DNA from: Caballeronia sp. SEWSISQ10-4 2
GTDB taxonomy: Bacteria; Pseudomonadota; Gammaproteobacteria; Burkholderiales; Burkholderiaceae
Length of the DNA stretch: 64,000 nucleotides
NCBI RefSeq assembly: GCF_030464885.1
Contig: NZ_JALPRJ010000048.1
Coordinates: 1 to 64,000 of the forward strand
Reading direction: 5' to 3'
Position 1 is the first letter of the stretch. Every line of letters starts with the position of its first letter. Both the position numbers and the translations under genes were made by a program. Below are positions 15,099 through 24,250 of this stretch, piece after piece. The notes below the pieces were generated by a model. The model had not been told where the DNA came from. It worked only from the letters and a program-made list of their open reading frames with translations, and searched no databases.

Positions 15099-16313
15099 AT
15101 GCCGCTCGCTCTTCTTGCGCTGACCATCAGCGCGTTCGCCATTGGCACCACCGAGTTCGTGATTGTCGGGCTGATCCCGACAATCGCGGACAACCTCCAT
15201 GTGAGCCTGCCGTCCGCCGGTCTCCTGGTGAGCCTCTACGCGCTCGCTGTAGCTGTCGGCGCGCCCGTACTGACCGCAATGACCGGCCGCGTGCCGCGCA
15301 AGACGCTGTTGGTCGCCCTGATGGCGCTCTTCACGCTCGGCAACCTGGTCGCGTGGTGGGCGCCCAGTTACGAAACGTTGATCGCGGCGCGTGTGCTCAC
15401 CGGGCTTGCGCACGGCGTGTTCTTCTCGGTCGGGTCGATCATCGCGACCAACCTCGTACCGAAGGAAAAAGCCGCCAGCGCCATTGCGACGATGTTCAGC
15501 GGCATGACCGTCGCTTTTGTCACGGGCATTCCGCTCGGTACGATCGTCGGCCAGCATTTCGGCTGGCGTGCGACCTTCCTGATCGTCGCGGGTTTCGGCC
15601 TCGTCGCGTTGGCCGGCTCGCTCTGGTTCGTGCCAAATGATATCCAGCATGACGCGCCCGCGCCGCTTCTTAAGCAAGCGCGCGTGCTGCAGCAGCCGCG
15701 CCTGCTGCTTGTCTATGCGATGACCGCGGTTGGCTATGGCGGCTCGCTCGTCGCTTTCACTTATCTCGCCCCGATCCTCGAACAAATCTCCGGTTTCAGC
15801 GCGTCGTTCGTCGGCGTGGTGCTGCTGGTGTACGGCATCTCGGTTGCCTTAGGCAACGTGTGGGGCGGCAAGCTCGCCGACAAGCACGGACCGGTGTTCG
15901 CACTCAAGGTGATCTTCGGTTTGCTTGCAGTCGTGCTGCTGGTGCTGACATTCACCGCGCCTTCCAAGCCGCTCGTACTGCTGACCGTGCTCGCATGGGG
16001 CGCTGTAGCGTTCGGCAACGTGCCGGCCTTGCAGGTCTACGTAGTGATGCAGGCCGAACGCTTCGCGCCGGGCTCGGCGAACGTAGCTTCGGGTCTCAAC
16101 ATCGCGGCATTCAACTTGGGCGTAGCCGGAGGATCGGCGGCAGGCGGGCAGATCGTCGCTCACCTGGGGCTGATCAATACGCCGTGGATCGGCGCGGTAA
16201 TCGTGGCAGTTGCATTGGCGCTCACGGTGCTGAGCGGCTGGCTCGACCGGCGTGATCCTCTTACATGTCAATCTCAATCTCTGTCAGGCACGGCCGCAGC
16301 CGGTCGCCAGTAA
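15099..16313 (+). CDS. MFS transporter, AraJ/YdhP-type drug or sugar exporter
   Basis: A 404-residue, 12-helix major facilitator of the DHA1 subgroup. The opening MPLALLALTISAFAIGTTEF and GLIPTIADNLHVSLPSAGLL are characteristic of AraJ/YdhP/NepI-type exporters, as is YALAVAVGAPVLTAMTGRVP with PRK (motif A). ATG at 15099 has AGGAG 8 bases before it; an upstream in-frame start at 15057 lacks one. It is 25 bp upstream of dkgB and likely cotranscribed with the two aldo/keto reductases, a frequent arrangement in Burkholderiales. Substrate is unknown. Confidence 0.85.
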   Translation: MPLALLALTISAFAIGTTEFVIVGLIPTIADNLHVSLPSAGLLVSLYALAVAVGAPVLTAMTGRVPRKTLLVALMALFTLGNLVAWWAPSYETLIAARVLTGLAHGVFFSVGSIIATNLVPKEKAASAIATMFSGMTVAFVTGIPLGTIVGQHFGWRATFLIVAGFGLVALAGSLWFVPNDIQHDAPAPLLKQARVLQQPRLLLVYAMTAVGYGGSLVAFTYLAPILEQISGFSASFVGVVLLVYGISVALGNVWGGKLADKHGPVFALKVIFGLLAVVLLVLTFTAPSKPLVLLTVLAWGAVAFGNVPALQVYVVMQAERFAPGSANVASGLNIAAFNLGVAGGSAAGGQIVAHLGLINTPWIGAVIVAVALALTVLSGWLDRRDPLTCQSQSLSGTAAAGRQ

Positions 16314-16338
16314 ATCCACTTCTTAGAGGAGCATCACC

Positions 16339-17142
16339 ATGAGCATTCCTGCATTGGGTCTCGGCACGTTTCGACTGACCGGGCAAACCGTGATCGACTC
16401 GGTACGCAACGGTCTTGACGTCGGTTATCGCGCGATCGATACGGCGCAGATCTATGGCAATGAAGCGGAGGTCGGGCAAGCCATTGAACAGAGCGGCATC
16501 GCGCGAAATGAGTTGTTCGTCACAACCAAGATCTGGACTGAGAACCTGTCTCGTGAGCGGCTTGTTCCAAGCCTGAAGGAAAGCCTGGCGAAGCTGCGTA
16601 TGGAAAGCGTCGACCTGACCTTGATTCATTGGCCGTCGCCGGGCGATACCGTGCTTGTTGCTGAATTCATGCTTGCGCTCGCCGAAGCGAAAGAGCAAGG
16701 GCTGACGAAGCAGATCGGTGTGTCGAACTTTACGATCGGCTTGATGCAGCGCGCGATTGATGCTGTTGGCGTCAAAGAGATTGGGACGAACCAGATCGAG
16801 TTGAGCCCGTTCCTGCAGAACCGCAAGGCGGTTGCGTTTGCGCAAAGCCAGGGCATTCACATCACGTCGTACATGACGCTCGCCTACGGCAAGGTGCTCA
16901 AGGATCCGGTGATCCAGGCCATCGCGAAGGAACGCGATGCGACGCCGGCGCAGGTGGCGCTTGCATGGGCCATGCAGCTTGGGTATTCGGTGATCCCATC
17001 GTCTACCAAACGCGTCAACCTCGAAAGCAATCTGGCAGCGCAATCCTTGCATCTTTCTGCCGATGAACTCGCGCGAATTGAAGCGCTGGAACGCAACGAC
17101 CGCCTAACCAGCCCGGACGGACTTGCGCCGGCTTGGGATTGA
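16339..17142 (+). CDS. dkgB: 2,5-diketo-D-gluconate reductase B (aldo/keto reductase)
   Basis: The 267-residue product has the same length as E. coli DkgB and the same segments: AFGLGTFRL-like PALGLGTFRLTGQTVIDSVR, YRAIDTAQIYGNEAEVGQAI (catalytic D and Y), LTLIHWPSPGD, NQIELSPFLQNRK and YSVIPSSTKRVNLESN for NADPH binding. These enzymes reduce 2,5-diketogluconate, methylglyoxal and other carbonyls in the cytoplasm. AGGAG precedes the start. It sits between an MFS exporter and another reductase. Confidence 0.9.
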   Translation: MSIPALGLGTFRLTGQTVIDSVRNGLDVGYRAIDTAQIYGNEAEVGQAIEQSGIARNELFVTTKIWTENLSRERLVPSLKESLAKLRMESVDLTLIHWPSPGDTVLVAEFMLALAEAKEQGLTKQIGVSNFTIGLMQRAIDAVGVKEIGTNQIELSPFLQNRKAVAFAQSQGIHITSYMTLAYGKVLKDPVIQAIAKERDATPAQVALAWAMQLGYSVIPSSTKRVNLESNLAAQSLHLSADELARIEALERNDRLTSPDGLAPAWD

Positions 17143-17167
17143 ACATCACAGATCAAAGGAATTCATC

Positions 17168-18169
17168 ATGCGTATCACCATTCCAAATCGTATTGGCTTC
17201 GGCACTGCGCCGCTTGGCAACATGTTCCGCGAGATTCCCGAACAGGAAGCACTCGACACGGTCGAGGCCGCGTGGCAAGCGGGTATCCGCTACTTCGACG
17301 GTGCGCCGCTCTACGGTGCGGGTCTAGCGGAGATCCGCCTGGGCGAGGCGCTGACAAACCATCCGCGTGACGAGTACGTGCTCGGAACCAAGGTCGGCCG
17401 GTTGGTCCTCGACGAACTCGAGGCGCCGGATGAGCGTGACCTGGGAGAAAAGGGCGGCCTGTTTGAACATGGCCTGCCGAACAAGATAGTCTATGACTAC
17501 ACCGAGGATGGCACGCTGCGTTCTATCGAAGACAGCTTGCGGCGTCTGAAAACCGATCGTCTCGACTATGCGTGGATTCACGATCCGGCGAAGGATTTTC
17601 ACGGCGATAACTGGCTGTCCGTATTCGACACCGCCATGAACGGCGCCGCGAAAGCGCTTACGCGTCTGCGCGATGAAGGGGTGATCAAGGCGTGGGGTCT
17701 CGGTGTGAATCGCGTGGAGGCGTGTGAGCTGGCGCTCGAGCGCGCCGATCCCGATGGTTTCCTGATCGCCGGGCGTTATACGCTGCTCGATCACGAAACC
17801 GCACTCGCACGGCTGATGCCTGCGTGCGAAACACGGGGCCTTGGCATTGTCGTGGGTGGTCCGTACAACTCGGGGTTGCTCGCAGGCGGCGAGCATTTCG
17901 AATACCAGAAGGCCTCTCAGGCAATGATCGAACGTGTCCAGCGGATCAAACAGATCTGTGAGCGCTTCAACGTGGATATCAAGTCGGTTGCACTACAGTT
18001 TTCGCTGGCACATCCGGCGGTGGCGGGGATCATTCCCGGTGCGAGCCGTCCGGAGCGCATCAGCGAAAATATCGCATTGGCGGCGGCACCGATTCCCGCC
18101 GAGCTTTGGGCTTTGCTCAAGGAAGACGGTCTGGTCGCGGCGAACGCGCCGGTGCCTTTGGGCAACTAG
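17168..18169 (+). CDS. aldo/keto reductase, D-threo-aldose dehydrogenase type
   Basis: A 333-residue NAD(P)-dependent oxidoreductase of the aldo/keto reductase superfamily, closest in layout to L-fucose/D-threo-aldose 1-dehydrogenase and pyridoxal dehydrogenase. It shows IGFGTAPLGNMFREIPEQEA, the catalytic YFDGAPLYGAGLAEIRLGEA (D and Y) and LDYAWIHDP (H). The C-terminal IIPGASRPERISEN binds the cofactor. ATG 17168 follows AAGGA; a longer frame overlaps dkgB. The gap from dkgB is 25 bp, so the genes form one operon. Confidence 0.85.
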   Translation: MRITIPNRIGFGTAPLGNMFREIPEQEALDTVEAAWQAGIRYFDGAPLYGAGLAEIRLGEALTNHPRDEYVLGTKVGRLVLDELEAPDERDLGEKGGLFEHGLPNKIVYDYTEDGTLRSIEDSLRRLKTDRLDYAWIHDPAKDFHGDNWLSVFDTAMNGAAKALTRLRDEGVIKAWGLGVNRVEACELALERADPDGFLIAGRYTLLDHETALARLMPACETRGLGIVVGGPYNSGLLAGGEHFEYQKASQAMIERVQRIKQICERFNVDIKSVALQFSLAHPAVAGIIPGASRPERISENIALAAAPIPAELWALLKEDGLVAANAPVPLGN

Positions 18170-18516
18170 AAGCGACTGTTTGGGCAGCATGACGGCGCTG
18201 ATCTTCTTGCTGCTGCAAAACGCTTCTTCACGCGCGTGCTGCGTTCAAGCCCGGCGCCCCGCTAGATCGTAATCGATCGGTTGCGCAGTTTTTCGGAAGC
18301 GGGAGCCGGGTTTCCGGAGCTTGGAGAGTGAACCAAACCGTGGGAGGCTACTTCCGTTGACTTGACCGCCGTCATAGACGGCGTGACGGCGCCGTACCCG
18401 ATGGGATACGGCGCTTGGAATCTGCGACGTTTCTAACGAAAAGAGCCCGGCGAGCCCGTCCGGCACGCTCGCAGTATCAGCTACGCTGGCGACGTTGCCA
18501 ACCGATCGGAGTCGCT
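18170..18516. other. intergenic with hairpins
   Basis: The 347 bases after the reductase hold two hairpins: CGCCGTC/GACGGCG at about 18369-18385 and GCGCCGTA/TACGGCGC arms around 18391-18415. They may end the reductase transcript. No gene is seen; the right end adjoins IS remnants. Confidence 0.45.
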
Positions 18517-18801
18517 ATGCGACTGATCATCGAGGCCCGCCTGGAGGGTGGGGAAACGAGTGAGACTGAAGCGACGATTGTTGCTGTGGTGGAACGAAAA
18601 GACCGCAGCGTCGCCGACCTGGGACTCACACTTGCCGAAGGTCGCGCCTTGCTCGCCGAGGTTCAATCGTTACCGGTGTCGGAGCAGACTGCCGGGTGGA
18701 TGGAGAGCCAATTGGCTTGCCACCGTTGTGGCTCGACGCTGGCGCACAAGGACGCCCGGTCGCTTGGCCATGGCAACCGGACCGTCGTGGCGCGTCGATG
18801 A
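18517..18801 (+). pseudogene. ISKra4-type transposase, N-terminal fragment
   Basis: The first 80 or so residues (MRLIIEARLEGGETSETEAT, ADLGLTLAEGRALLAEVQ, then the zinc-knuckle-like CHRCGSTLAHKDARSLGH) match the N-terminus of ISKra4 family transposases. The homology stops near 18765, where sequence of an unrelated IS6-type transposase begins in another frame. No catalytic domain remains. Confidence 0.7.
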
Positions 18802-19194
18802 GACCTACTTGAAGATCCGTGGCAAATGGGCTTATCTTTACCGCGCAGCTGATCGGGCGGGAAAGACGGTTGATTTCCGGCTCAGCGCCAGGCGAAATGT
18901 GGCTGCAGCAAAGGCGTTCCTCGCGAAGGCGATCAGAACTCAGGGGCGTGCTCCAGAAACAATTACGCTGGACGGTTACGCGGCGTCACACCGCGCGGTG
19001 CGCGAGATGAAGACCGACGGGTTGCTGCCCAGGCACACGAGGACGCGCTCGTCGAAGTACCTGAACAATGTGATCGAGCAGGATCATCGCCATATCAAAT
19101 TGCGGGTGAACGTGATGCTCGGGTTCAACCGCTTCCGAACCGCGGCCGTCATAATCTAAGGCATCGAGCTAATGCACCGCATTCGCAAAGGTCA
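18770..19194 (+). pseudogene. IS6 family transposase, C-terminal fragment
   Basis: The frame reads WRVDETYLKIRGKWAYLYRA (first catalytic D), TITLDGYAASHRAVREMKTD (second D) and LNNVIEQDHRHIKLRVNVML with the catalytic E, which is the DDE core of IS6/IS26-type transposases. A TAA at 19157-19159 interrupts the final segment, which continues after it as GIELMHRIRKGQVDLTA. The N-terminal HTH part is absent because the fragment is fused to the ISKra4 remnant. Confidence 0.75.
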
Positions 19195-19272
19195 GGTCGA
19201 TCTCACGGCGGCGCATCTCAAAGATACTTCTGCGCCCTCGCTTTGGGTGACGGTCCTTTCAGTTAATTAAGA

Positions 19273-19473
19273 GTGCTAATGAAGGTGGCCTTCTCGCTCG
19301 CCTGCGCTATTTGCACCACAACCATCAAACCAATGATGGGCTTCAAGGAATTCGGGTGTGCTCGCATCGTCCTGGCCGGCATCGAACTGATGCGCATGAT
19401 TCGCAAGGGGCAGATGCACGATGATGGCTTCGCCAAAACCGCAGCCGAGCAATTCTATTTGCTCATTAGATAA
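19273..19473 (+). pseudogene. second IS6-type transposase C-terminal fragment
   Basis: Residues from PMMGFKEFGCARIVLAGIEL through MRMIRKGQMHDDGFAK and AAEQFYLLIR match the extreme C-terminus of IS6 family transposases, but differ from the neighbouring fragment. It is therefore the relic of a separate insertion. Nothing upstream in the frame matches the rest of the enzyme. Confidence 0.6.
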
Positions 19474-19482
19474 ATATTCCTA

Positions 19483-19820
19483 ATTATATTTGGACTTTCT
19501 CGTCCTACTCGCCTTATCGCGACACAACCATATTTTTTATCCTCGCGTCGCTGCATTGGCTTGTCAATCTCACGCCGCATCCATTACTCCTGCATTGCGA
19601 CCGCTTTCGACGGGTCAGCTTCCCCTCGCCGATAGACTGCGCCGTCGGCTCCGCTCGCCACGCAAACTGAATTTTTCAGGTCCGACTATCTACCCGTGCT
19701 CCATCTGTAACGTCGGTTTGAACCACGCCGAAAATCTGCTCGGTGGCTACGGCACCAGTTTGAAATTCGTCTGTCAGGAACACTGAACACTTATCGTACA
19801 GTAACTAGTCCAAATATAAT
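19483..19820. repeat. 338-bp segment bounded by 14-bp inverted repeats
   Basis: ATTATATTTGGACT at 19483-19496 and its exact complement at 19807-19820 flank a 310-bp interior with GC-rich, gene-like composition inside an AT-rich region. The interior has no transposase. Termini plus size resemble a small non-autonomous (MITE-like) element, but no clear target duplication was found. A cysteine-rich tail (YPCSICNVGLNHAEN, FVCQEH) can be read on the plus strand, possibly captured gene debris. Confidence 0.4.
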
Positions 19821-20939
19821 GCAACATATTGATTATAAAATATATTTACGTTTGCCACCCTAAAATTGGCGGAAACGTAAAGAAATTACCAGAAAATTCG
19901 TAAAGAAATTAGTTCGTTTCACAACAAAGCAGCCCGGTTATATTTACCCATAATATTAACAAAAGGTAACGTCATACGATTCGGATTACTTAAATAATCA
20001 ATCATTCGCGCATGCGCACATGATTGAGAAGAAAATTCCTCATCCTCTCGTCCCCTGGGGCAACGATCATTCAGCGCCAAGCGAGTGAGAAACTATTACT
20101 TATTTCCAAATCTTTTCCAACGTTACACTAATGAAACGTTTTTTTGCGAATATAATTCATCCATTCAAAGCGCACTGCAACTAATACCACTCGATCGAGA
20201 AATCTTATCTGTATCGGAAGCATTTACCCGATACAGAAAGGATCGTGCTTCAATACGCGGAGGCTGCGCGAGCGCTCCGGTGGTTGATATTGCGGCGCAG
20301 CATTGAATCCGTGTGCCTCGGGTAACCAGTTGTCTCCCCGGCATGAGGTCTTCGGTCAGGGCGCGCGATCAGCGCTCTGCGGGAAGTCGTGCGCGCGACG
20401 CCCAGGAGCGACCGGGAAACATTGGTCGAGGCTGAGATCGGCGCTCAGGGCGGTCGTAATTCATCAGGGTTGCGCGGTTTTTTTGCTTGCATGGAAGTGA
20501 ATTTACATTTTGTATAAATAGGTGTGCAAACTACTTGAGTGAAACCACCGCGCGCGGCCCAGCCGCTGTTGGACATGTGACAGCAGGACAGCACAGCGAT
20601 TCGCCTGGCCGGATTTCTCCAAGCAACCCCAATTTCCTGTCTTTGCGATCATATCGAGACGGATGGTATAAATTTTCCACTAATTAGGACAGCATATTAT
20701 ATGAACGCTTAATTCCTGCAATTAGGCCAGTTCTTGAAACACGAGAGTCTTGGTCGACCTGGAACCTGCGGAGCCACGTTCGGCATTGGTATGTCGAAAG
20801 GCGCCGTTCCTGCAGCACGATTGCGATCAGCACCATCCTCAGGTCAAATCGCTCTGCTCTACAAAAAACGCGAACGCGGGACAACTTCAGGCGATCTTGA
20901 CGATCCTCGGGGAAGACTTGTATCAGTACAACACGGACT
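19821..20939. other. AT-rich regulatory gap before the glycosidase gene
   Basis: About 1.1 kb of unusually AT-rich DNA without a supported gene. It holds a 13-bp direct repeat (19876-19911), a GCGCATGCGC palindrome near 20010 and several TATAAT-like stretches. The composition is unlike neighbouring operons and would suit H-NS-type silencing or a long regulatory leader; both are inference. Confidence 0.5.
19876..19911. repeat. 13-bp direct repeat, 23-bp period
   Basis: CGTAAAGAAATTA occurs at 19876-19888 and 19899-19911 exactly. The 23-bp period, close to two helical turns, is compatible with a tandem regulator site. Confidence 0.5.
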
Positions 20940-22814
20940 ATGATGAAATATTTAAGACTACTTCAGATTTTGGTCGCAACGATGCTTGCTGTTGGCGGTG
21001 TCGGCAACGCCCTGGCGCAAAGCGGCACGGGTGCCTCGGCCATCTCATGCGGCTCGCCTACACAAACGTCAGGTGGCACCGCTAATGGATTGATCAGCGC
21101 TGACACGCTGACCACCGACGGCACGCGCATTTTCGCGAATAACACAGCGTTCAAAGTAGCGGTCACGACCAACGCGCCGAGCGCGGACACGGTCATCTGG
21201 TCGGTTGCAGACGCGAACGGTGCGATCAAGACGCAGGGTAGCTTCGCCGTGAAGTCCGGTGTGCAGACCAGCACGATGTCATGTACGTCGACATGGTCCG
21301 GTTACGGCGCAATCACTGCCACGTTGCAATCCAATGGCGGCACGTTGCCGAACATGGGCACGCGCCCGATGGGTATTGCAACGTTCGGCGTGTCGCCCAA
21401 CCTTTCATCTGCGCTCGGCACGGTGACGTATGCGCACCAGGACCAGCATCGGTTCGGGATGCAGGGTTTCAACGGTAACATCGCCGCGTTGCACGCTCTG
21501 GGGATTTCCTGGACTATCGACGACCGCGAAGTGTCGGCCATGGAGCCGAATGGCCCCAACACCTATACACCGAGCGTGAGCGACCTGGACCCGTTCTACA
21601 AGAGCAATCCTGATCAGATGCGCATTGTGCGTCTTGACGGACTGCCGGCATGGGATTCGAAGACGGGTCAGTTCAACGACAGCTTCTACGCGCCGTCGAA
21701 CATGGCTGAATTCCAGGACTTCATGGGCAGGGTCGGTACCGACACGAGCCTGATCCGTGCCGCCAATTATCCGAACCAGCAAAACAACTACTACCAGGTG
21801 ACCTGGGAGCCAAGCAACGGATGGGCGGACAGCGCGGCGAATTTCGTCGCAATGTACAAGGCCGCTTATCAGGGCTTGCATTCGACCGATCCGAACGCCA
21901 TCGTGATGGGCCCTGCCAATCCCTTCCCGGCCAATTGCACCACTGCTTGCTCGACGGGTTACCTGCAGACCTACGGCGCGCTCGGTTTGTGGAACTACAT
22001 CGACGCGGTAGCGACGCACGGTTACTGGAATGCGGGTACTTATCCGGCCCATCCGCCTGAATTGCAGGACTCGGACCCGGACCCGGCGAACCAGGCCAAC
22101 GCGCTCGACAACCAGTTGATTCAGTTGCGTGCCATGATGCAAGCTGGCAAGCCGAACATGAAGCTGTTCGCGACCGAGGCGGGTACCAGCTACGATCCGG
22201 GCGTCAACTACGGACCTACGTCGCCGTCGCAGAATCAGTTGTTTGCTCAAGCTGCCGTCGGCGTGCGCTCCCACATCATCATGATCGGTGGCGGTGCGCA
22301 AGTGTCCACGCTCTTCTATGGTGCGGACTATCCTGGCGAGACTGGCTACGGCACGTTCTTCGACCTGAACGATGCCCAGGGCGCGTACGGTGCATCGAAC
22401 CTGTCACCCAAGCCCGAAGCACTTGCATTCGCCGCGATGACCCAAGTGCTTGACGGCACCAATACGCTTGGCCGCGTAACGGGTACTCCCGCCGGGACAT
22501 TCGCTTATGCGTTCCAGCAACTCGGTAACGGCAAGGTGGTGACGGCCCTGTGGACACACAGCAATGCGCAGTGGCCGGCATCGGGCGGACTCTATAGCCA
22601 GACCTACTCGTCCAGCTACTCGCTTCAGGTGGACACGGCCGGCGCATCGGGCAACGTAACGGAGATCGATGGTTACGGCAATGTCAGCACGCTGCCCTAC
22701 ACCAACGGCCAAGTGACGCTGACGCTTACGGAAGTTCCGCAATACATCGTCTCGAACAATGCGACGGTCGCCAAGGCCAACGCAACGGTGCCGGTCGGGT
22801 ACACGGGTCAGTAA
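20940..22814 (+). CDS. secreted clan-A-like glycoside hydrolase
   Basis: The 624-residue product begins with a Sec signal (YLRLLQILVATMLAVGGVGN, cleavage near ALA-QSG). An N-terminal beta-rich region (to about residue 150) precedes a TIM-barrel-like part. Two glutamates sit in clan GH-A-type contexts: E290 in QVTWEPSNGW (acid/base) and E413 in KLFATEAGTS (nucleophile). The layout recalls GH39/PslG-like exopolysaccharide hydrolases, but the family is not certain. A C-terminal beta domain ends VPVGYTGQ. It is monocistronic, preceded by an AT-rich gap and followed by strong hairpins. A role in cell-surface or plant polysaccharide cleavage is inferred. Confidence 0.7.
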   Translation: MMKYLRLLQILVATMLAVGGVGNALAQSGTGASAISCGSPTQTSGGTANGLISADTLTTDGTRIFANNTAFKVAVTTNAPSADTVIWSVADANGAIKTQGSFAVKSGVQTSTMSCTSTWSGYGAITATLQSNGGTLPNMGTRPMGIATFGVSPNLSSALGTVTYAHQDQHRFGMQGFNGNIAALHALGISWTIDDREVSAMEPNGPNTYTPSVSDLDPFYKSNPDQMRIVRLDGLPAWDSKTGQFNDSFYAPSNMAEFQDFMGRVGTDTSLIRAANYPNQQNNYYQVTWEPSNGWADSAANFVAMYKAAYQGLHSTDPNAIVMGPANPFPANCTTACSTGYLQTYGALGLWNYIDAVATHGYWNAGTYPAHPPELQDSDPDPANQANALDNQLIQLRAMMQAGKPNMKLFATEAGTSYDPGVNYGPTSPSQNQLFAQAAVGVRSHIIMIGGGAQVSTLFYGADYPGETGYGTFFDLNDAQGAYGASNLSPKPEALAFAAMTQVLDGTNTLGRVTGTPAGTFAYAFQQLGNGKVVTALWTHSNAQWPASGGLYSQTYSSSYSLQVDTAGASGNVTEIDGYGNVSTLPYTNGQVTLTLTEVPQYIVSNNATVAKANATVPVGYTGQ

Positions 22815-22870
22815 CTCTCGATGTGACCACGCTTGAGGCCGCCGCGGGCGACTGCGGCGGCCGGTCAGTA

Positions 22871-22912
22871 AAAAGCCAATGCCTCGCGGTTAAACGCGAG
22901 GCATTGGCTTTT
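22871..22912. terminator. bidirectional rho-independent terminator
   Basis: An 18-bp perfect stem (22871-22888 with 22895-22912) and a 6-base loop GTTAAA carry AAAA before and TTTT after, so it can act on both strands. It lies 56 bp after the glycosidase stop. A weaker GC hairpin (22837-22845 with 22854-22862) precedes it. Confidence 0.85.
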
Positions 22913-22963
22913 ATAGTTCCAGTTCAAGCAAGCAGGCTTTTGGCTGGAACGTAACTGAGGCCT

Positions 22964-23013
22964 GGCCGGGATTCGTAAATATCCGAAGCTTAAGATATTT
23001 ACGAATCCCGGCC
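22964..23013. repeat. 20-bp perfect inverted repeat
   Basis: GGCCGGGATTCGTAAATATC at 22964-22983 is exactly complementary to 22994-23013, with a 10-base loop. No T-tract follows. It is the third hairpin in 180 bp between the glycosidase and agmatinase genes. Confidence 0.65.
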
Positions 23014-23133
23014 GCCCCTCAGCTCGGATACGTTGCTCCCGTGCATCCATCATGTGGGGACGCTCCGCGAACAGACCGTCCCCACGCTCTGACTTTGCTT
23101 ATCGCCGGCGATCCAATCAGTCAACCTGCCCAT

Positions 23134-24123
23134 TCAATCGACGCGCCCTCGCGAATTGCATCGGAGCCGCCTCGCCTTCTTTTCGCGCCACAAACACAGC
23201 AGGTCACACGCGAGATGCGCGGCGGCGATAGCCGTGATGTCAGCATGATCGTACGCGGGCGCGACCTCCACCACGTCCGCCCCGACAATATCCACCGCAC
23301 CGAGCCCGCGCACGATCGCCAGCGCTTGCGCCGACGACAACCCGCCCGCCACCGGCGTACCCGTGCCTGGCGCGAACGCGGGATCGAGGCAATCGATATC
23401 AAACGTCAGATACGCAGGACGCTCGCCCACGATAGAGACAATCCGCTCGATCGCCGCGCGCGGACCATGATCATGAACCCAAGCCGCATCCAGGATGTTC
23501 ATCCCGAGGAAATCGTCATTCCAGGTGCGGATGCCCACCTGCACCGAATGCGCCGGGTCGATCAAACCGTCCTTCACCGCCTTGTAGAACATCGAACCGT
23601 GGTTCAGGCTCTCGGGACTATCGTCGACCCAGGTGTCGCAATGGGCATCGAAGTGGATCAGCGAGAGCGGCTTGCCAAACTTCTCCACATGCGCGATCAA
23701 CAGCGGATACGTGATGAAATGATCGCCGCCGAACGTGAGCATCCGCGCATCCGACCGCAGGATCGTGCGTGCATGCTCGACTATCGCGGGCTTGATCGTG
23801 AGCGGGTTGTGCGCGTCGAACCAGCAATCGCCATAGTCGGTCACGGCGAGATCGTCGAAGGGGTTGAAACCCCACGGGTACGGGTTGAGTTCGGCAAGCT
23901 GCACGCTTGCCGCGCGAACCGCGGCCGGTCCGAAGCGCGCACCTGGACGGAAGGTAGTTGCGAGATCGAGCGGTATGCCGGAGACAACCACATCAACGCC
24001 CTCAAGCACGCGCGTGTAGTTACGGCGCATGAACGACAGCGCGCCGGCATAAGTATTTTCAGTGGAAGAACCGTACAGCGACGAGCGACGGATAGCGCCG
24101 TCGCCAAGGTGGCGTTCAGTCAT
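23134..24123 (-). CDS. speB: agmatinase / guanidino-acid ureohydrolase family
   Basis: This 329-residue ureohydrolase has all Mn-binding motifs: GGDHF (132-136), HFDAHCDT (157-164) and the D-I-D-CLDPAFAPGTGTP segment starting at 242. Agmatinase turns agmatine into putrescine plus urea in the cytoplasm. The setting beside puuC and the Puu genes supports putrescine supply to the gamma-glutamyl pathway. Guanidinobutyrase is an alternative. The gene lies 127 bp downstream of puuC on the same strand. It is about 20 residues longer than E. coli SpeB, mostly in the charged C-terminus. Confidence 0.85.
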   Translation of the reverse strand: MTERHLGDGAIRRSSLYGSSTENTYAGALSFMRRNYTRVLEGVDVVVSGIPLDLATTFRPGARFGPAAVRAASVQLAELNPYPWGFNPFDDLAVTDYGDCWFDAHNPLTIKPAIVEHARTILRSDARMLTFGGDHFITYPLLIAHVEKFGKPLSLIHFDAHCDTWVDDSPESLNHGSMFYKAVKDGLIDPAHSVQVGIRTWNDDFLGMNILDAAWVHDHGPRAAIERIVSIVGERPAYLTFDIDCLDPAFAPGTGTPVAGGLSSAQALAIVRGLGAVDIVGADVVEVAPAYDHADITAIAAAHLACDLLCLWREKKARRLRCNSRGRVD

Positions 24124-24250
24124 GATTGCCTTGTTGCGAAACAGACCGCAATGGCGTGCGGGTCAGGTTGGCACGCCAAAGCGGACGACGGATTCATTGG
24201 GAACGCGGCGGGCACCCGGGCGGTATCCGTCGCGCTGGCTTGCGAATCCT

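Noticed and set aside
18369..18415. The hairpins after the second aldo/keto reductase as a confirmed terminator.
   Set aside because: Neither stem is followed by a T-tract and they lie about 200 bp past the stop codon.
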